A stretch of 64,000 nucleotides of DNA, from contig CM051461.1 of the NCBI GenBank assembly GCA_028095005.1, positions 162,970,574-163,034,573 on the forward strand, written 5' to 3'. Below are positions 46,351 through 59,584 of the stretch, piece by piece; the stretch's first letter is position 1; each line of letters begins with the position of its first letter. This DNA is from Rhynchospora pubera (lineage: Eukaryota; Streptophyta; Magnoliopsida; Poales; Cyperaceae). The position numbers and the translations under genes were made by a program. A model generated the notes under the pieces. The model did no database searches, was not told where the DNA came from, and saw nothing but the letters and a program-made list of their open reading frames with translations.

Positions 46351-47405
46351 TAAAAAAATAACCTCCCTCTAAATTTGTAATGTAAGATGTGTTTCTACGA
46401 TTTTTAACGCGCTATGAATTTCTTTTTAACTTTTTTTGAATAGATAGATCATCTTCTTGCAGCAGTCTCCCTCTCATATGCACATATATAGAAATTTTAA
46501 TTAAATTAAAATTTAGAAAAATAATTGCTGCACTTACAATTCTTATTTGCATCTAAGAAATGTTTATACTCATGTGTTAATATTAAAAAATATATATTTA
46601 TTGAGGAGCTATTTACATATCGAGCGAAGCTAAAGTCCAATGCTTAATTTGGAGGGAGGGGCTCCGTCTAATACATTCGTTTTCGAAATTTAAGGTTCAA
46701 ATGACTGATCCAAACTTATCATTATAATCTTTATATTAAATATTTGTATAGAATTCAATATTATTTTTTGTAAAAAAAAAATCTTATTTAAAACGGGGAT
46801 AATAAATGATTTTCTAAAAATTTGAAAAAAAATAGTTACAAAATTTAGAAAAATGAAAAATTTTATTTTGTAAAAGATTTAAATATGAAGATTACATTGA
46901 AAAATTTAGACTTTTTTAGCCTCAAAATCCAAAATGAGCGTATTAGATGGACTCTGACCAATACATTGGATTTTAGCCTTGCCTTTAAAAATTATAAAAA
47001 ATACTATAGGCTAGTTGAAAATGCAAGGAATGTGTAGTTTGTTGTATACTTCTCAACGTATTAGACAAAGTGTGTCTGCCCAAGACACTCGTTCTCGAAT
47101 TTCGAGGTTCAAATTACCAATTCAAAATGTTCAATTAGAACTTCATATCGAAATTTTGTAGAAAACAAAAACTTATTTTTTTTATTTTTTTTACTATTTA
47201 ATTTTTTTTTGGAATATTATTACTTTAAAAAAAATTTAAATATAAAAAAATATATGTATTTTAATATGAAGATTACATTGAACAATTTGGATCAATAGTT
47301 TGAAATTCGAAAACAAACGCATCAAGACGAACTTTATTCATCTAATATATTGGAATTTAACATTAGTCAACGTCTCTAATGCAAAAACTATATAACATTA
47401 TACCT
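46351..47405. mobile_element. Two worn foldback stretches, otherwise unrecognised intergenic
   Basis: At about 46625-46985 the left GCTAAAGTCCAATGCTTAAT faces the right-hand complement of GGCTAAAATCCAATGTATTG, with CTCCGTCTAATACATTCG and its counterpart inside. At about 47030-47355 a similar pair (CGTATTAGACAAAG / TCATCTAATATATTGG) occurs. They look like two diverged members of one foldback family; ends and target duplications are lost. Confidence 0.4.
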
Positions 47406-47410
47406 CTTTT

Positions 47411-49175
47411 TGTTAGGAAATGCATAATTTTTTAGTTTTTGTGCTAATTACACTTAATTTAGCAATTAAAACATCATACACAATAGGATCTAGTGCTTAA
47501 ACTCATCAACACAAAGAGAAGGGGTGGAAATTATACCTCTCTTGATATAGCAATCAAGAGGCTCGATCCTACGGCTTAGAAATCGATGGGATCTCTCCAA
47601 AACCGCCTCCAAGTCAAAACGCCTCGAGTCCAGTAAGGTATTAACCAAGTTATTCTCAAATCGTGCTAGCGATGAGAATAACAAGCCTAATTCCAAAGCT
47701 TTCCCTTTCTTCAATCAAATCACCAAGTATTTGTGGAAGAAGGGTGCTCAACACATGAGCAATGGAATGGAGAGAAGAGAGGGGGGGCGGCGCACCTCTA
47801 TGGTGAGGTGGCGGCTAGGTATGGAGGAAAAAGGAGCTAACCTAAGGAGCCTCCATATAAGTCCTTATATAGCCTACAAATCCTAGCAAGAAGTTCACAC
47901 AAATTACAAGTGTGTCACTCTTACCTACCACCCTCCTTGGTCGACCTATATATGGGCTTGATTGGGCCACAACCTCTTCTATTTAATGCCTCAATTCTAT
48001 TAATTAAAGGTTCATTCAATTGCTACTTAAATTGGACATTTAATTTACCAATAAATAAAAATCCAATTAACTTAATTAAATTAAATGTGTTTTTTATAAA
48101 TAATTATTAACTTAATAATAATTATTTAGAGATTAGACAATGCATTAATTTATTTCAATATGATCCATTTGATTTAATTAATTATAACGGTCCATAACGT
48201 TATATAATTAATTAATCAACTTATCATATTTTGCAATACTCACTGTTGCAAAAAAAAAATAATGCACATATGGTTAAACACCTTATTATGTGTGACCCTT
48301 TGAGTATTTATGCTATGTTGTACATGGAATTAAATTGTATTAAATCGTTATTTAATTTCAATAATCATAAGCGGTATCTAGCAACACATTATGATTCCCA
48401 ATTCGCATAAATAATGTACTGCTACAGTATTTAAATCCTGCATAAGAAAATAAAAGTATTTCTCTATTTTGATTCTTATGTCACACGATATCATCGTATA
48501 ATCCAAGATAGGAATGTGTCATTCTTGCAGATTATACGTTTCTTGATCTAGAGTTGATCGCCTAGTTGCGCGCATACGATCCAACTCCATCAAGGGGCCC
48601 AAACAGATATCGTCACTCACTAAGTGAATTAATGAGGGATATACAGTTTTCTTGATGATTAGCTTTTCCCCGCACAATTCACGAGAACGTAAATCAAGTC
48701 CATATAGCAGCCCTTAACGGAAATCAGCGGTAGACGAGATTTATAGAACCTATTCTCATGTGGAAAGATAATCATCTCAAACTTAGAACCAAAATCATAA
48801 CGAAATAAACAATGACACATAACACAATCCATATGTTTATTTCATTGGGTCAAGTCCTGTACTATGTTCCAATAACATACACATATGCAATTAAGTTGGT
48901 AACTCTTTACCTATGATTTGTAGAACTTAAGCATCACTTAACTTGCATACTAATCTTATATGATAATTAATGTTCCTTGTTAATTATCAAGATTATGCAC
49001 CGTTTAGATTTATTATTGTCATTCTAAAGAATGATCCACAGAGATCTACATTTCAGATACTCAACCTGAATAATCTCTCAATAATAAACCTAGGAACAAA
49101 TCATAAAATATCATCCATAACATAAACTAATATTTAAGTCATTAAATTATTGACTTCTAGGACATAACTCCAACA
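47411..49175 (-). repeat. 3' LTR of the Copia element
   Basis: About 1765 bp. On the minus strand it runs TGTTGGAGTTATGTCC ... TTTCCTAACA, with the canonical TG..CA ends. It is a direct copy of 55314-58846 once the nested insertion there is removed. A TATATAAG TATA box lies at 47864-47871 (minus strand), consistent with a promoter in the LTR. The flank CTTTT at 47406-47410 matches CTTGT at 58847-58851 in 4 of 5 positions, a probable eroded target duplication. Confidence 0.85.
47864..47871 (-). promoter_or_regulatory. TATA box in the 3' LTR
   Basis: TATATAAG on the minus strand inside the LTR; the same motif is at 55768-55775 in the 5' LTR. It is the likely retrotransposon core promoter and would read toward lower coordinates. 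Confidence 0.5.
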
Positions 49176-49190
49176 ATCTCCCACTTGGCC
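49176..49190 (-). other. Polypurine tract of the Copia element
   Basis: On the minus strand CCAAGTGGGAGAT lies directly before the 3' LTR's TGTTGG, the usual Copia plus-strand primer arrangement. Confidence 0.75.
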
Positions 49191-49579
49191 TAGAGTCAAT
49201 CAGTAATGACTTCTAGCCAACGAAGAATTAAGAACGATGTCATATATCTACATATATACATGTCTCGGACCTCAAAAAGAAATAATACGCTTAAAGCTAG
49301 TTACTCATACGTCCACTACGTATGGATGTATAACTGCATCTCGTATACTGCTTAAGGTAGATGTCATGTTAGAGTGTTCGTTGTGTTCGCAAACCTATCC
49401 AATTTTGTTTGACCCTATATATATATACTACTATATATATATGTTCTTGATCATCATCATATGATATCAAGTGATATCGTTATAGATCATATTTGAATCT
49501 CCAATGTAACATTGGGTTCTTTAGGAGTAAGTTGTGATTCGAGATGCATAGAATCATAATAGCTCGACTAAGAACTCGA

Positions 49580-50336
49580 TCCAAAATAAATTTCTTTTAT
49601 TGCTTCACAAGTTGTTATGTATTTTGCTTTGGCGACGGAAACGGTTGTAATATTTCATTTAGAACACTTTCTAAACTTACAACACCACTTTTTAAGCAAA
49701 ATATGTAGCTCAATTGTGATTATATCAATCTTTTGAAAAACTTTTATCAGTGTAACAACTTACACGAGATTTCTTTCTTCTTAAGAGATGAAACATTATA
49801 TCACTCTTTCTCATAAGGTACTCGAGGATATCCTTGATTATCGTCCAAATGTGTCTCTCTTGTATCCATTTGACAAATTGTTTGTCATATCCTTTGGATA
49901 CTACACATTGGGGCATATGCATAAATATGGCGTATAAAGAGAAACTAATAATGAAAGAATGCTTGAACTATTTCATGCACTTTCTCGAATTGAATTGCAA
50001 TAGACCGAGTTAAATACTCAAGTCATGCCATGTGACGTAGTTAAACATCCTTTCTTGGAATGTAACTTTTCGTGTTTCTAGAACACTTCGTCAATATATG
50101 CATATTTGCTCAAAACTAATCATCCATCATAATCTATCTTCATAGATTTGTTTCCTAGGATTAGTGATTTCGCCCAAGTTCTCATTTGAGAAAACATTCT
50201 CCAAAGAGATCTTGACAATATTCATTTCCTTAATGTTATTCCCAATGAATGACTTGTTATCTTGTACAATACAAGTAATACAATTATGCTCCCACTGAAT
50301 ATCTTGTTTATACAAGATACTTTTGACGAAGTTCAA
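49580..50336 (-). pseudogene. Copia reverse transcriptase C-terminus and RNase H remnants
   Basis: Three pieces in order on the minus strand. At 50336-50127, FIGNNIKEMNIVKISLENVF..LGEITN..QIYEDR matches the RT segment after YVDD in Copia polyproteins (the YVDD itself is worn to VQDN). At 49922-49725, HIWTIIKDILEYLMRKSDIM..CYTDKSFSKD matches the 'HW..K.IL.YL..T....GYTDSDF' linker and RNase H start. At about 49640-49580, AKYITTCEAIKEIYF matches the 'AEYIA..EA.KEA.W' RNase H motif. Stops and frameshifts separate them, so no active enzyme is encoded. Confidence 0.85.
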
Positions 50337-53300
50337 CTCCTTGACTTCATTGTCAAAACTTGTATTCCAATCTCCACAACACTTGCTTTAATCCATTAAT
50401 GGATCCTTGAAGCATGCGTATGTTTCTAGCAATACATTAAATAAAATCTCGATTTGTGTCAAATGCACAACATTTTCCTTCATTCATACGAATAAGGCGA
50501 TTTTATGCGTCTTTCCATATATCAACATATATGAAATACAACTATTGCTATAATGATCTTTATTGACTTATACATAGCCACAAGTGAGAAGTTGTGCTAT
50601 GTACGTAGTCAACTAGCCATTGATTTTGACATAGCTACAAGCCAGAAGCCGTGCTTTGCACATAGTCAATTTGTTATCCATGTCAATCTTTTCTTTTGAA
50701 GATCTAAACGTTCTTGATGGATTGCTCATTCATGAACATCAACCAAGGTCTATACCTTGTTGTTATATATGGATTTTATTTAAAGATCATATGAATTCAA
50801 ACCATATATGTGGAATCAGATCGTTCCATCGTTTCTCTTTTTTTATCAACGGATTCTTATATGCTAAGTACGAGAATGTTGTGAAAAACTATGCACCAAA
50901 CGGATTAGGAAATCAACTGCCGTTGATCTTTTGTAGGATTGGTACTTGAGGATCATTAATTTCTTCTACAACGATTTGTTGAAAGAGTTATTGACTTCTC
51001 ATATATTCCATGAGTTTCTCAACATCATCAACTCGTGAGATGGTTGAGTCCTCATTGGAAGGAGCGTATTAAACTCCCTTCACAACAACTTGTGAATAAA
51101 GTTCCACTCAACTCCCGCTAAGCACCATGTATGGAGTGACAAGTTTCCCACAAGAGTACTTTTTGTAGTGACGCATAAACTATTTTAATGCTCACTTTAC
51201 TCCCACTACTTCTTCTTGAGAATTTCAATTCTTCAAGACTACATTATGATTAGCGACAATTACTTTGTTCTTATCATATTTATATAAGTAGTACCTTTCG
51301 GTTAATTTAAAATATCCTACAAATTTATAGTATCTTATTTGGTTTAAGCTTACAAGTCAACAATACTTGAACTAAGCTTCTCAACACCAAATCTTGAGAA
51401 GTATTATACTTAGAGATCAAAATCTCGTAAGATATCTTCTTTAATAGACTTTGATGGAACACCATTCAGTGTAAACAATATTGTCCTCAAACATAATTCC
51501 CTAATACGAGTTGAATAAGTCAATTTGATTAATTACCGATCGAACTATACTAAATATTGTTCGATACCTCCATTCTTGGACACATTATTCCATAATGTTC
51601 CTCATGGAGTGAGTTGTGAAACTATTTTCATACTCTTTAGATAATATCAAAATCATATGACTTAACTACTTATCATGATTAATTGTAAGATATTTTCATT
51701 TTCCTTGAATGGTTTTTTAACTTCACTCTTGAACTCTTTTGAACTAGACAAAAGATTCATACTTATACCTTATCAAATAGATATGTTAATATTTACAATG
51801 ATCGTTGGTTAAGTAGTGAAGTATCAAAATAACATTTCGTTGCATAAGTACTTATAGGTCTTTATACATCGATATGTATGTCCTATTTAATTCACTTGTC
51901 CTTAAACCTTCATAGGTTAAAGACGCTTTTGTCGTTTAACAAACATGATTCGCATATCAATCTATTTGAAATCAAATTGAATTACGAGCTCTACGTTACG
52001 GAGACTCTCGTAATGCGATTCTCGTCTATGTATGTGACTAAGCGGTCATATATAACATGAAAGTCAAATACTTTATGTCAAGTCTTACGCATCCTATTTG
52101 TCATTCAAAACTTATTTATCTATTTCAAGCAAATTCAATCAAGATACATGAAATCATATAAACAAATCCATAATAAAAGAACTTGTCTTGTACAAAACAT
52201 AATCGTCCATCATCGAATGGAGATAAGGTTTAAGAGGTTAGGATTAAGGTATATTACCTTCAATTCCTAAATAAACTTTTAATAAAGATAACTCTATATA
52301 TCCAATGGTAATGACTTAGACTAACAAATCATTTCCTATATGGAGTTCGCTTTACATGTCTCGAACATTCTCTTATTCTTCATTGCCAACATATTTCATT
52401 AAATGTGAGCATATGAACTAGTATCAAGTTACTAGTGTGAATTAGAGATAGTGAGATAATTTGAACGACAAATATTTCTTAGGATTAGAATATTACAATC
52501 ATGGTATTTCGGACAACATTTCAAATGCCTCCATAAACGGCAAATGAAACCTCTCATGTGACACACGGTCACAAATGAGAGGTCTCGAAATTTCAATTCA
52601 TACCTTGGTGAAGTATTTCTTGAATACTTAACCAATTACCTATTTGCATCAACAAGTGTGCGAAAAAGATAACATTATATCCTTTATAATTCCAAAGAGA
52701 TCGTATGACAATATCAACAATCCATGATATTGGAGATCTTAATATATCTAGTTGTCAACTAGTTACTTAAATCTTTCGATTTGTAAGCAAATGAAATATT
52801 CATATATCTTCTTTTAAAGAAGAACCTCTTCGTTAACTCATACTCTTTACACTTGATCATAAATGATAGAGTCAATATCTATTTTCTTCAAGAACACCTT
52901 CTTGAGTAAGCGGATGAGAGTGTACGAGTTAAATCTAGTACATATGAATTCTCTAATTCAAAGGTCTAGAAGTTTCATATGAGGATATTAACCATATGGT
53001 TTATTGAATAACTTTTCGCCAAAAGTCAATCAATCATCGCGATGCTACATTCGGATAGTTTGAGGAAAGTTTTTGGGAATTGACATACTCAAGTTTCTCT
53101 TCTCTAAGATTGTGTCTTAGGAATCGGTATTACTTCTTTAAATAAATACTTTTAGAAACGAGTTTGTCTTTTTTCAAAGATTGATCACAACAAAATTAAC
53201 AATTTTAACATCTATAACAAAATCAATTTACGGTCATTTAGTTTATGCAATTATTTTATTTATAACAAATAAAACTCCCACTACATTTATTTAATGTCCC

Positions 53301-55300
53301 TAATGTAGTAGGTTTTCCAAGATCCTTATTTTCATTGAGATGGTGCTAGCGTTGGCGTGACACCAATCATATCATTCCATATGATTCTTGGTTTGTGAAA
53401 TATCATTCCATATGATTTTTGGTTTGTGAAATATCTCATGTACATCCACAAACTTCATCCCGATGTCCAATCCGATTAGGGTCCATCCATAAGTAACATC
53501 TCTCTATTTGCTCCTAGTAAATCTAATTTACACCTCGACTTCGAGGGTGGACCATGACGTCCCGCGTCGGCGAGAATGCGTCAATGGACGACCGATCAAC
53601 GAGAAGGGGATAGAGAGAAGGAGGGCGATTTAATTTAATCGATTTTTATTTTGGGACAATCAATTAAGTGACACTTGTTTGGTGGTCGTGTAAGCATACA
53701 TCCATACCTATCCTAACATAAACAATCACATAAGCATCTCATCCATAGTTGTGGGTTTGTATGGCTCCCGCTTGTATTAGTTTCGCCACATCGTCCATGA
53801 AGCAAAACTAATATAATCCTTGTTCATCCCACTAAATTCTATAAGGATCTAAAGCATATATAAAATAAAGGAACAAAAATACATGTGAAAATATCCTACT
53901 CCCATCCTAGCCTTAGGGGCATACAAGCCACACAAGTTACATCAAAATTAATCAACAAATTAATTAATTAATGGCACCAAAGATCGCATTACAAACATTC
54001 ACACATGCATTCAATTTACAACCACAAGGCATTGAGTCATGAGCCATACTAAACCCATTTTCCACCTACAAAACAAAATTAGCACATACAAGTTCAATTT
54101 GTTTCCAATTAACGATTTTCAATCATCTTTGCGTATTGTTTGCCATAAGCAATTTCCGTGCATAAATTCTCAATTTTAAACAACAAAACTTATTTAAATT
54201 CATCTAGAAATTTTTTTCAACATCCCATAACTGAAAGGAGATCAAAAAGGAGTATTCTAATTGTTTTTCAACTAGTTTGAATAATTAGAAAGTAGTAATT
54301 TAACAAAAAAACGTAACTAATGGAATCCAACAAAATCAATAGTTTTTTGTCTCTAAAAATTATGAAATAAATTACTTAAGCTCCTTATCATAATTGTGAT
54401 TACCAGTAGAAATTTCAAGAAGAGATCTTAAACCATCTGGGAGAATAAAAAAAGACAAATCTCTAACAAGTGCACGAAACACCGTTATGAGATTTTCAGC
54501 TTATACTCTCAACCATTTGGTCTGCTAGACCACCTTCTATCCAGTTTTATATATACAATATATATAGAAAAAATAACTTAGATTATAGGCTAACCATCCA
54601 TGAAAAGAAAACCACCAAGTCCAGTTCAAAAAATTTAAGTTACATGCAAAACAATCGACAAAATCTGTACTGGAACAGACTGTCGACCGAAATATTTGAA
54701 CCTAGTTGAAGGTCCAAAATTCCATAAAAAATTATGAAATTAATTTTTCTGGAATCCTAACTCAAAATTGAACAACTCCATTTAAAAAGATTTTTTAAAG
54801 GCGTCCTCAGTTGGTACAGTTTATTAGAACAATCAATTTGTTCAATAAACTGGATCTGACGAGATCTTACTTTTCATACTTGAAAACCCACAAATTAACC
54901 GAGTCATGCAACAATCTACACATGATCAGAAAGAGTTTCAAGTCCTCTTTAATTCTAGCCATAGAACACTGGTACTTATATTCAAAATATAAATCTTTCA
55001 AGCCATTCAAACAGAACGGTGCGAGCAGAAACTGGTTCTGCGCACCGTTGCCGTTTTATTCACAGTAAATCTATACAAAATCAGAAAAACGTAAATCTAA
55101 CGCCAAAAGAATTACAATCCACAGATCTACAACGTTCATTGAGATGAAAAAATCTTCCAGAGAACATATCATGTCGAAAAATGCGAAACAACACAGAAAA
55201 TGTCATTTCCAGACAGCAAACAAACACATCATCTCTACTAATCCATTAATTAGCTAATTTCTCTTAATTAAGTGTCAAATTAACTTAATCACGACCTTGT

Positions 55301-55312
55301 GCTCTGATACCA
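55301..55312 (-). other. Primer binding site (tRNA-Met initiator)
   Basis: TGGTATCAGAGC on the minus strand, one base after the 5' LTR end (CCTAACA). It is complementary to the 3' end of plant initiator tRNA-Met and is the usual Copia primer site. Confidence 0.9.
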
Positions 55313-56216
55313 CTGTTAGGAAATGCATAATTTTTTTATTTTCGTGCTAATTACACTTAATTTAGCAATTAAAACATCATACACAATAGAATCTAGTGCT
55401 TAAGCTCATCAACACAAAGAGAAGGGGTGGAAATTATACCTCTCTTGATATAACAATCAAGAGGCTCGATCATACGGCTTAGAAATCGATGGGAGCTCTC
55501 CAAAACCACCTCCAAGTCGAAACGCCTTGAGTCCAGTAAGGTATTAACCAAGTTATTCTCAAATCGTGCTAGCGATTAGAATAACAAGCCTAATCCCAAA
55601 TCTTTCCCTTTCTTCAATCAAATCACCAAGTATTTGTGGAAGAAGGGTGCTCAACACATGAGCAATGGAATGGAGAGAAGAGAGGGGGAGCGGCGCACCT
55701 CTATGGTGAGGTGGCGGCTAGGTATGGAGGGGAAAAGAGCTAACCTAAGGAGCCTCCATATAGGTCCTTATATAGCCTCCAAACCCTAGCAAGAAGTTCA
55801 CACAAATTACAAGTGTGTCACTCCTACCTACCACCCTCCTTGGCCGGCCTATATATGGGTTTGATTGGGCCACAAGCTCTTCTATTTAATGCCTCAATTC
55901 TATTAATTAAAGGTCCATTCAATTGCTACTTAAATCGGACATTTAATTTACCAATAAATAAAAGTCCAATTAACTTAATTAAATTAAGTGTGTTGTTTAT
56001 AAATAATTATTAACTTAATAATAATTATTTAGAGATTAGACAATGCATTAATTTATTTCAATATGATTCATTTGATTTAATTAATTATAACGGTCCATAA
56101 TGTTATATAATTAATTAATCAACTTATCATATTTTGCAATTCTCACTGTTGCAAAAAAAATAAATAATACACGTATGGTTAAACACCTTATTATGTGTGA
56201 CCCTTTGAGGATTTAT

Positions 56217-57976
56217 TGTTAGAGTTATGTCCTAGAAGTCAATAATTTAATGACTTAATTGTTAGTTTATGTCTTGGATGATATTTTATCATTTGTTCCT
56301 AGGTTTATTATTGACAGATCATTCAGGTTGAGGATCTGAATTGTGGATCTCTGTGGATCATTCTTTAGAATGACAATAATAAATCTAAATGGTCAATAAT
56401 CTTAATAATTAACAAGGAACATTAATTATCATATAAGATTAGTATGCAAGTTAAGTGATGATTAAGTTCTACAAATCATAGGTAAAGAGTTACCAACTTA
56501 ATTGCATATGTATATGTTATGGAACATAGTACAGGACTTGACCCAACGAAATAAACATATGGATTGTGTTATGTGTCATTGTTTATTTCGTTATGATTTT
56601 GGTTCTAAGTTTGAGATGTTTATCTTTTCCACATGAGGATAGGTTCAATAAATATTGTCTACCGCTGATTCCCGATAAGGGCTGCTATACGGACTTTATT
56701 TATGTTCTCTTGAATTGTGCGGGGAAAAACTAATCATCAAGAAAACCGTATGTCCCTCATTAATTCACTTAGTGCGTGACGATATCTGTTTGGGCTCCTT
56801 GATGGAGTTGGATCGTATGCGCGCGACTAGGCGATCAACTCTAGATCAAGAAACGTATAATCTGCAAGAGTGACACATTCCTATCTTGGATTATACGATG
56901 ATATCGTGAGACATAAGAATCAAAATAGAGAAACTAATTATTCTCTTATGCAGGATTGAAATATTGTACCAGTACACTATTTATGTGAATTGGGAACCAT
57001 AACATGTTGCTAGATACCGCTTATGATTATTGAAATTAAATAGCGATTTAATTCCATGTCCAACATAGCATAAATCCTCAAAGGGTCACACATAATAAGG
57101 TGTTTAACCACACATGCATTAATTATTTATTTGCAACAATTGGTTTTGCAAAATATGATAAGTTGATTAATTAATCGTATGCCGTTATGGACCGTTATGA
57201 TTAATTAAGTCAAATAGATCATATAGAAATAATTTAATGCATTGACTAATTCCATATTAATTATTAAATAGTTAATAATTAATTATAATCAACACATTTA
57301 ATTATTTGAGCTAATTGGGCTTTTAAATTAATTGGTTAATTTAATGTCCAATGGGAGGTGCAAATAAAAGGAATGGTTAATGGGCTAAACCAACAACTAG
57401 TTGTAGGCTAAAAGCCCATTAAAGGGGGCGGCCAAGGAGGGGCATAATTGTCCATAGAAAGGTTGGTAGAGCTCTAGGTCATGAGGGCTATAAATAGAGG
57501 TGTTCCTTGGGAGAAAACCCTAGCCTCCATACCAACTTTCTCTCTCCACTTTCCTTGGCCAAAAATTCAAAGAAGAGAGGAAAAATTTCAGAATTTTTCT
57601 ATCTTCTTCCCATCTATTCCACCTCTAGCTCATGTGTTGAGCAAGCTTCCCACCTAAAATTAATTGGAGAATTAACTAGAAGAGGGAAAGCTTAGGAATT
57701 AGTCTCATTTCTCCTAATTACTAGCATAATTAGTTGAGAAGGTGGTTAATTCCTTAGTGGACTCAAGGCGCGCGATTAGGAGGTGCTTGGAAGGCACGCC
57801 ACCGACATCAAAGCCGTTGGAACGAGCCTCTTGGTTGCGATACCAAGAGAGGTATATTTCCAACCCTTTTCTCTTGTGTTGAATGGCTTTTGTGCACAAT
57901 CCGTTGTGTGTGATGTTTAATTGCTTAATTAAATTATAATTAGCACTAAAAATTGAAAATTACACACTTTCTAACA
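56217..57976 (+). mobile_element. Solo LTR of the same family, inserted in opposite orientation
   Basis: TGTTAGAGTTATGTCC ... CTTTCTAACA, 1760 bp, flanked by a perfect 5 bp duplication TTTAT (56212-56216 and 57977-57981). The uninterrupted target, GAG.ATTTATGCTATG, is seen in the 3' LTR at about 48308-48320. Its first about 200 bp closely match the outer LTR read in reverse complement; the middle (about 57340-57560) is a diverged variant. It probably arose by insertion of a full element followed by LTR-LTR recombination. A short open frame at 57507-57695 is leader sequence, not a gene. Confidence 0.88.
57489..57496 (+). promoter_or_regulatory. TATA box in the solo LTR
   Basis: TATAAATA followed by GAGG in a GC-richer context, the probable U3 promoter of the LTR, reading toward higher coordinates. 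Confidence 0.5.
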
Positions 57977-58851
57977 TTTATGCTATGTTGGACATGAAAT
58001 TAAATCGTATTAAATCGTTATTTAATTCCAATAATCATAAGCGGTATCTAGCAACACGTTATGATTCCCATTTCGCATAAATAATGTACTGCTACAGTAT
58101 TTAAATCCTGCATAAGAGAATAAAAGTATTTCTCTATTTTGATTCTTATGTCACACGATATCATCGTATAATCCAAAATAGAAATGTATCATTCTTGCAG
58201 ATTATATGTTTTTTGATCTAGAGTTGATCGCCTAATTGCGCGCATACGATCCAACTCCATCAAGAGGCCCAAACAGATATCGTCACTCACTAAGTGAATT
58301 AATGAGGGACATACGATTTTCTTGATGATTAGCTTTTCCCCGCACAACTTAAGAGAACGTAAATCAAGTCCGTATAGTAGCCCTTAACGGAAATCAGCGG
58401 TAGACAAAATTTATAGAACCTATCCTCATGTGGAAAAGGTAATAATCTCAAACTTAGAACCAAAATCATAATGAAATAAACAATGACACATAACACAATC
58501 CATATGTTTATTTCATTGGGTCAAGTTTTGTACTATGTTCCAATAACATATACATATGCAATTAAGTTGGTAACTCTTTACCTATGATTTGTAGAAGTTA
58601 ATCATCACTTAACTTGCATACTAATCTTATATGATAATTAATGTTCCTTGTTAATTATCAAGATTATGCACCGTTTAGATTTATTATTGTCATTCTAAAG
58701 AATGATCCACAGAAATCCACAATTCAGATCCTTAACCTGAATGATCTGTCAATAATAAACCTAGGAACAGATGATAAAATATCATCCATAACATAAATTA
58801 ATATTTAAAGTATTAAATTATTGACTTCTAGGACATAACTCCAATACTTGT

Positions 58852-59575
58852 TTGGTAGATACAAGACGCGGTTATGACTCTTATAAATTAATATAATATA
58901 AAAATTTTTGTAGAAAGGTATTAGTAATAACTTTCAATGGTTTCTGTCAAATTAACCCATAAAAAGTATCCTTCAAACATAATACCAGTGGACGCTGGCA
59001 ATAATCGTCAAAGGTTGACATTACATGCATTAATGCATACGCGCAGACGGTATGTGTACAAGTACAACCCAAGAAGCAACTTCTAAGTATACCACTTACC
59101 AGCGATAATCTTCGAAGGTTCGCATTTATGCATAGGCGCCCACCTGTGTGCGGTGGGCCCGTTCTATTTTCAAAGAGGTCCGTCAAGAAAGTTTAACGGT
59201 TTAGATCAGATGAAACTATGTTTTGGAAGAATATAACACTTTTAGGACACATTTAAAAGTTCAAGAAGAGTATTAAATTAGTATTATTATACCATCAAAT
59301 ATCCTCTAAAAAACAAAATTTCTTTTCTTAAAATTAGAACTATTATAACACATATAATTCAAATAATATTGGTAACATTTTTATAACATTATATTAATAC
59401 TCTTTCAGCATTTTTAAAATAATAATTTTCTTACACTTGTCGCACACTGGTCCAAATAAACTATTTTTATGCATTGCTTTAACAATTCAAACACTTTAGA
59501 ATACATCAAAAAGTGTACGAAAATTACGAAATAGCATAATCGTCAAATAGGCGTCTACTAATTCAATAATAGTAA
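58852..59575. other. Intergenic, no recognised gene
   Basis: Contains two related blocks, 'AATAATCGTCAAAGGTTGACATTACATGCATTAATGCATACGCG' (about 59000; in pieces) and 'GATAATCTTCGAAGGTTCGCATTTATGCATAGGCGCC' (about 59103), a possible old tandem repeat of about 100 bp. No gene. Confidence 0.3.
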
Positions 59576-59584
59576 ATATTTAAT

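Larger units (their letters stand above)
49176..55313 (-). pseudogene. Decayed Ty1/copia gag-pol internal region
   Basis: About 6.1 kb between the two LTRs, with no long reading frame left. It is identified as Copia by pol remnants near its 3' end (listed separately), by the tRNA-Met primer site next to the 5' LTR and by the polypurine tract next to the 3' LTR. The expected order on the minus strand is gag, protease, integrase, reverse transcriptase, RNase H. I could read only the last two; the gag and integrase portions are too worn for me to assign. A local tandem duplication (ACATAGCC/TACAAG..AGAAG..GTGCT..) is at about 50575-50670, and another (GAAATATCATTCCATATGAT) at about 53366-53445. 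Confidence 0.8.
55314..58846 (-). repeat. 5' LTR of the Copia element, split by a solo LTR
   Basis: It matches the 3' LTR over about 1768 bp in two blocks, 55314-56216 and 57977-58846, interrupted by a 1760 bp insertion. At the distal end the expected ..CCAACA reads CCAATA, so the terminal TG is mutated on the minus strand. A TATATAAG box is at 55768-55775. Confidence 0.85.

Noticed and set aside
49237..55068. Plus-strand open frames inside the Copia internal region
   Set aside because: They lie antisense to the decayed pol, which reads on the minus strand; none shows a domain.
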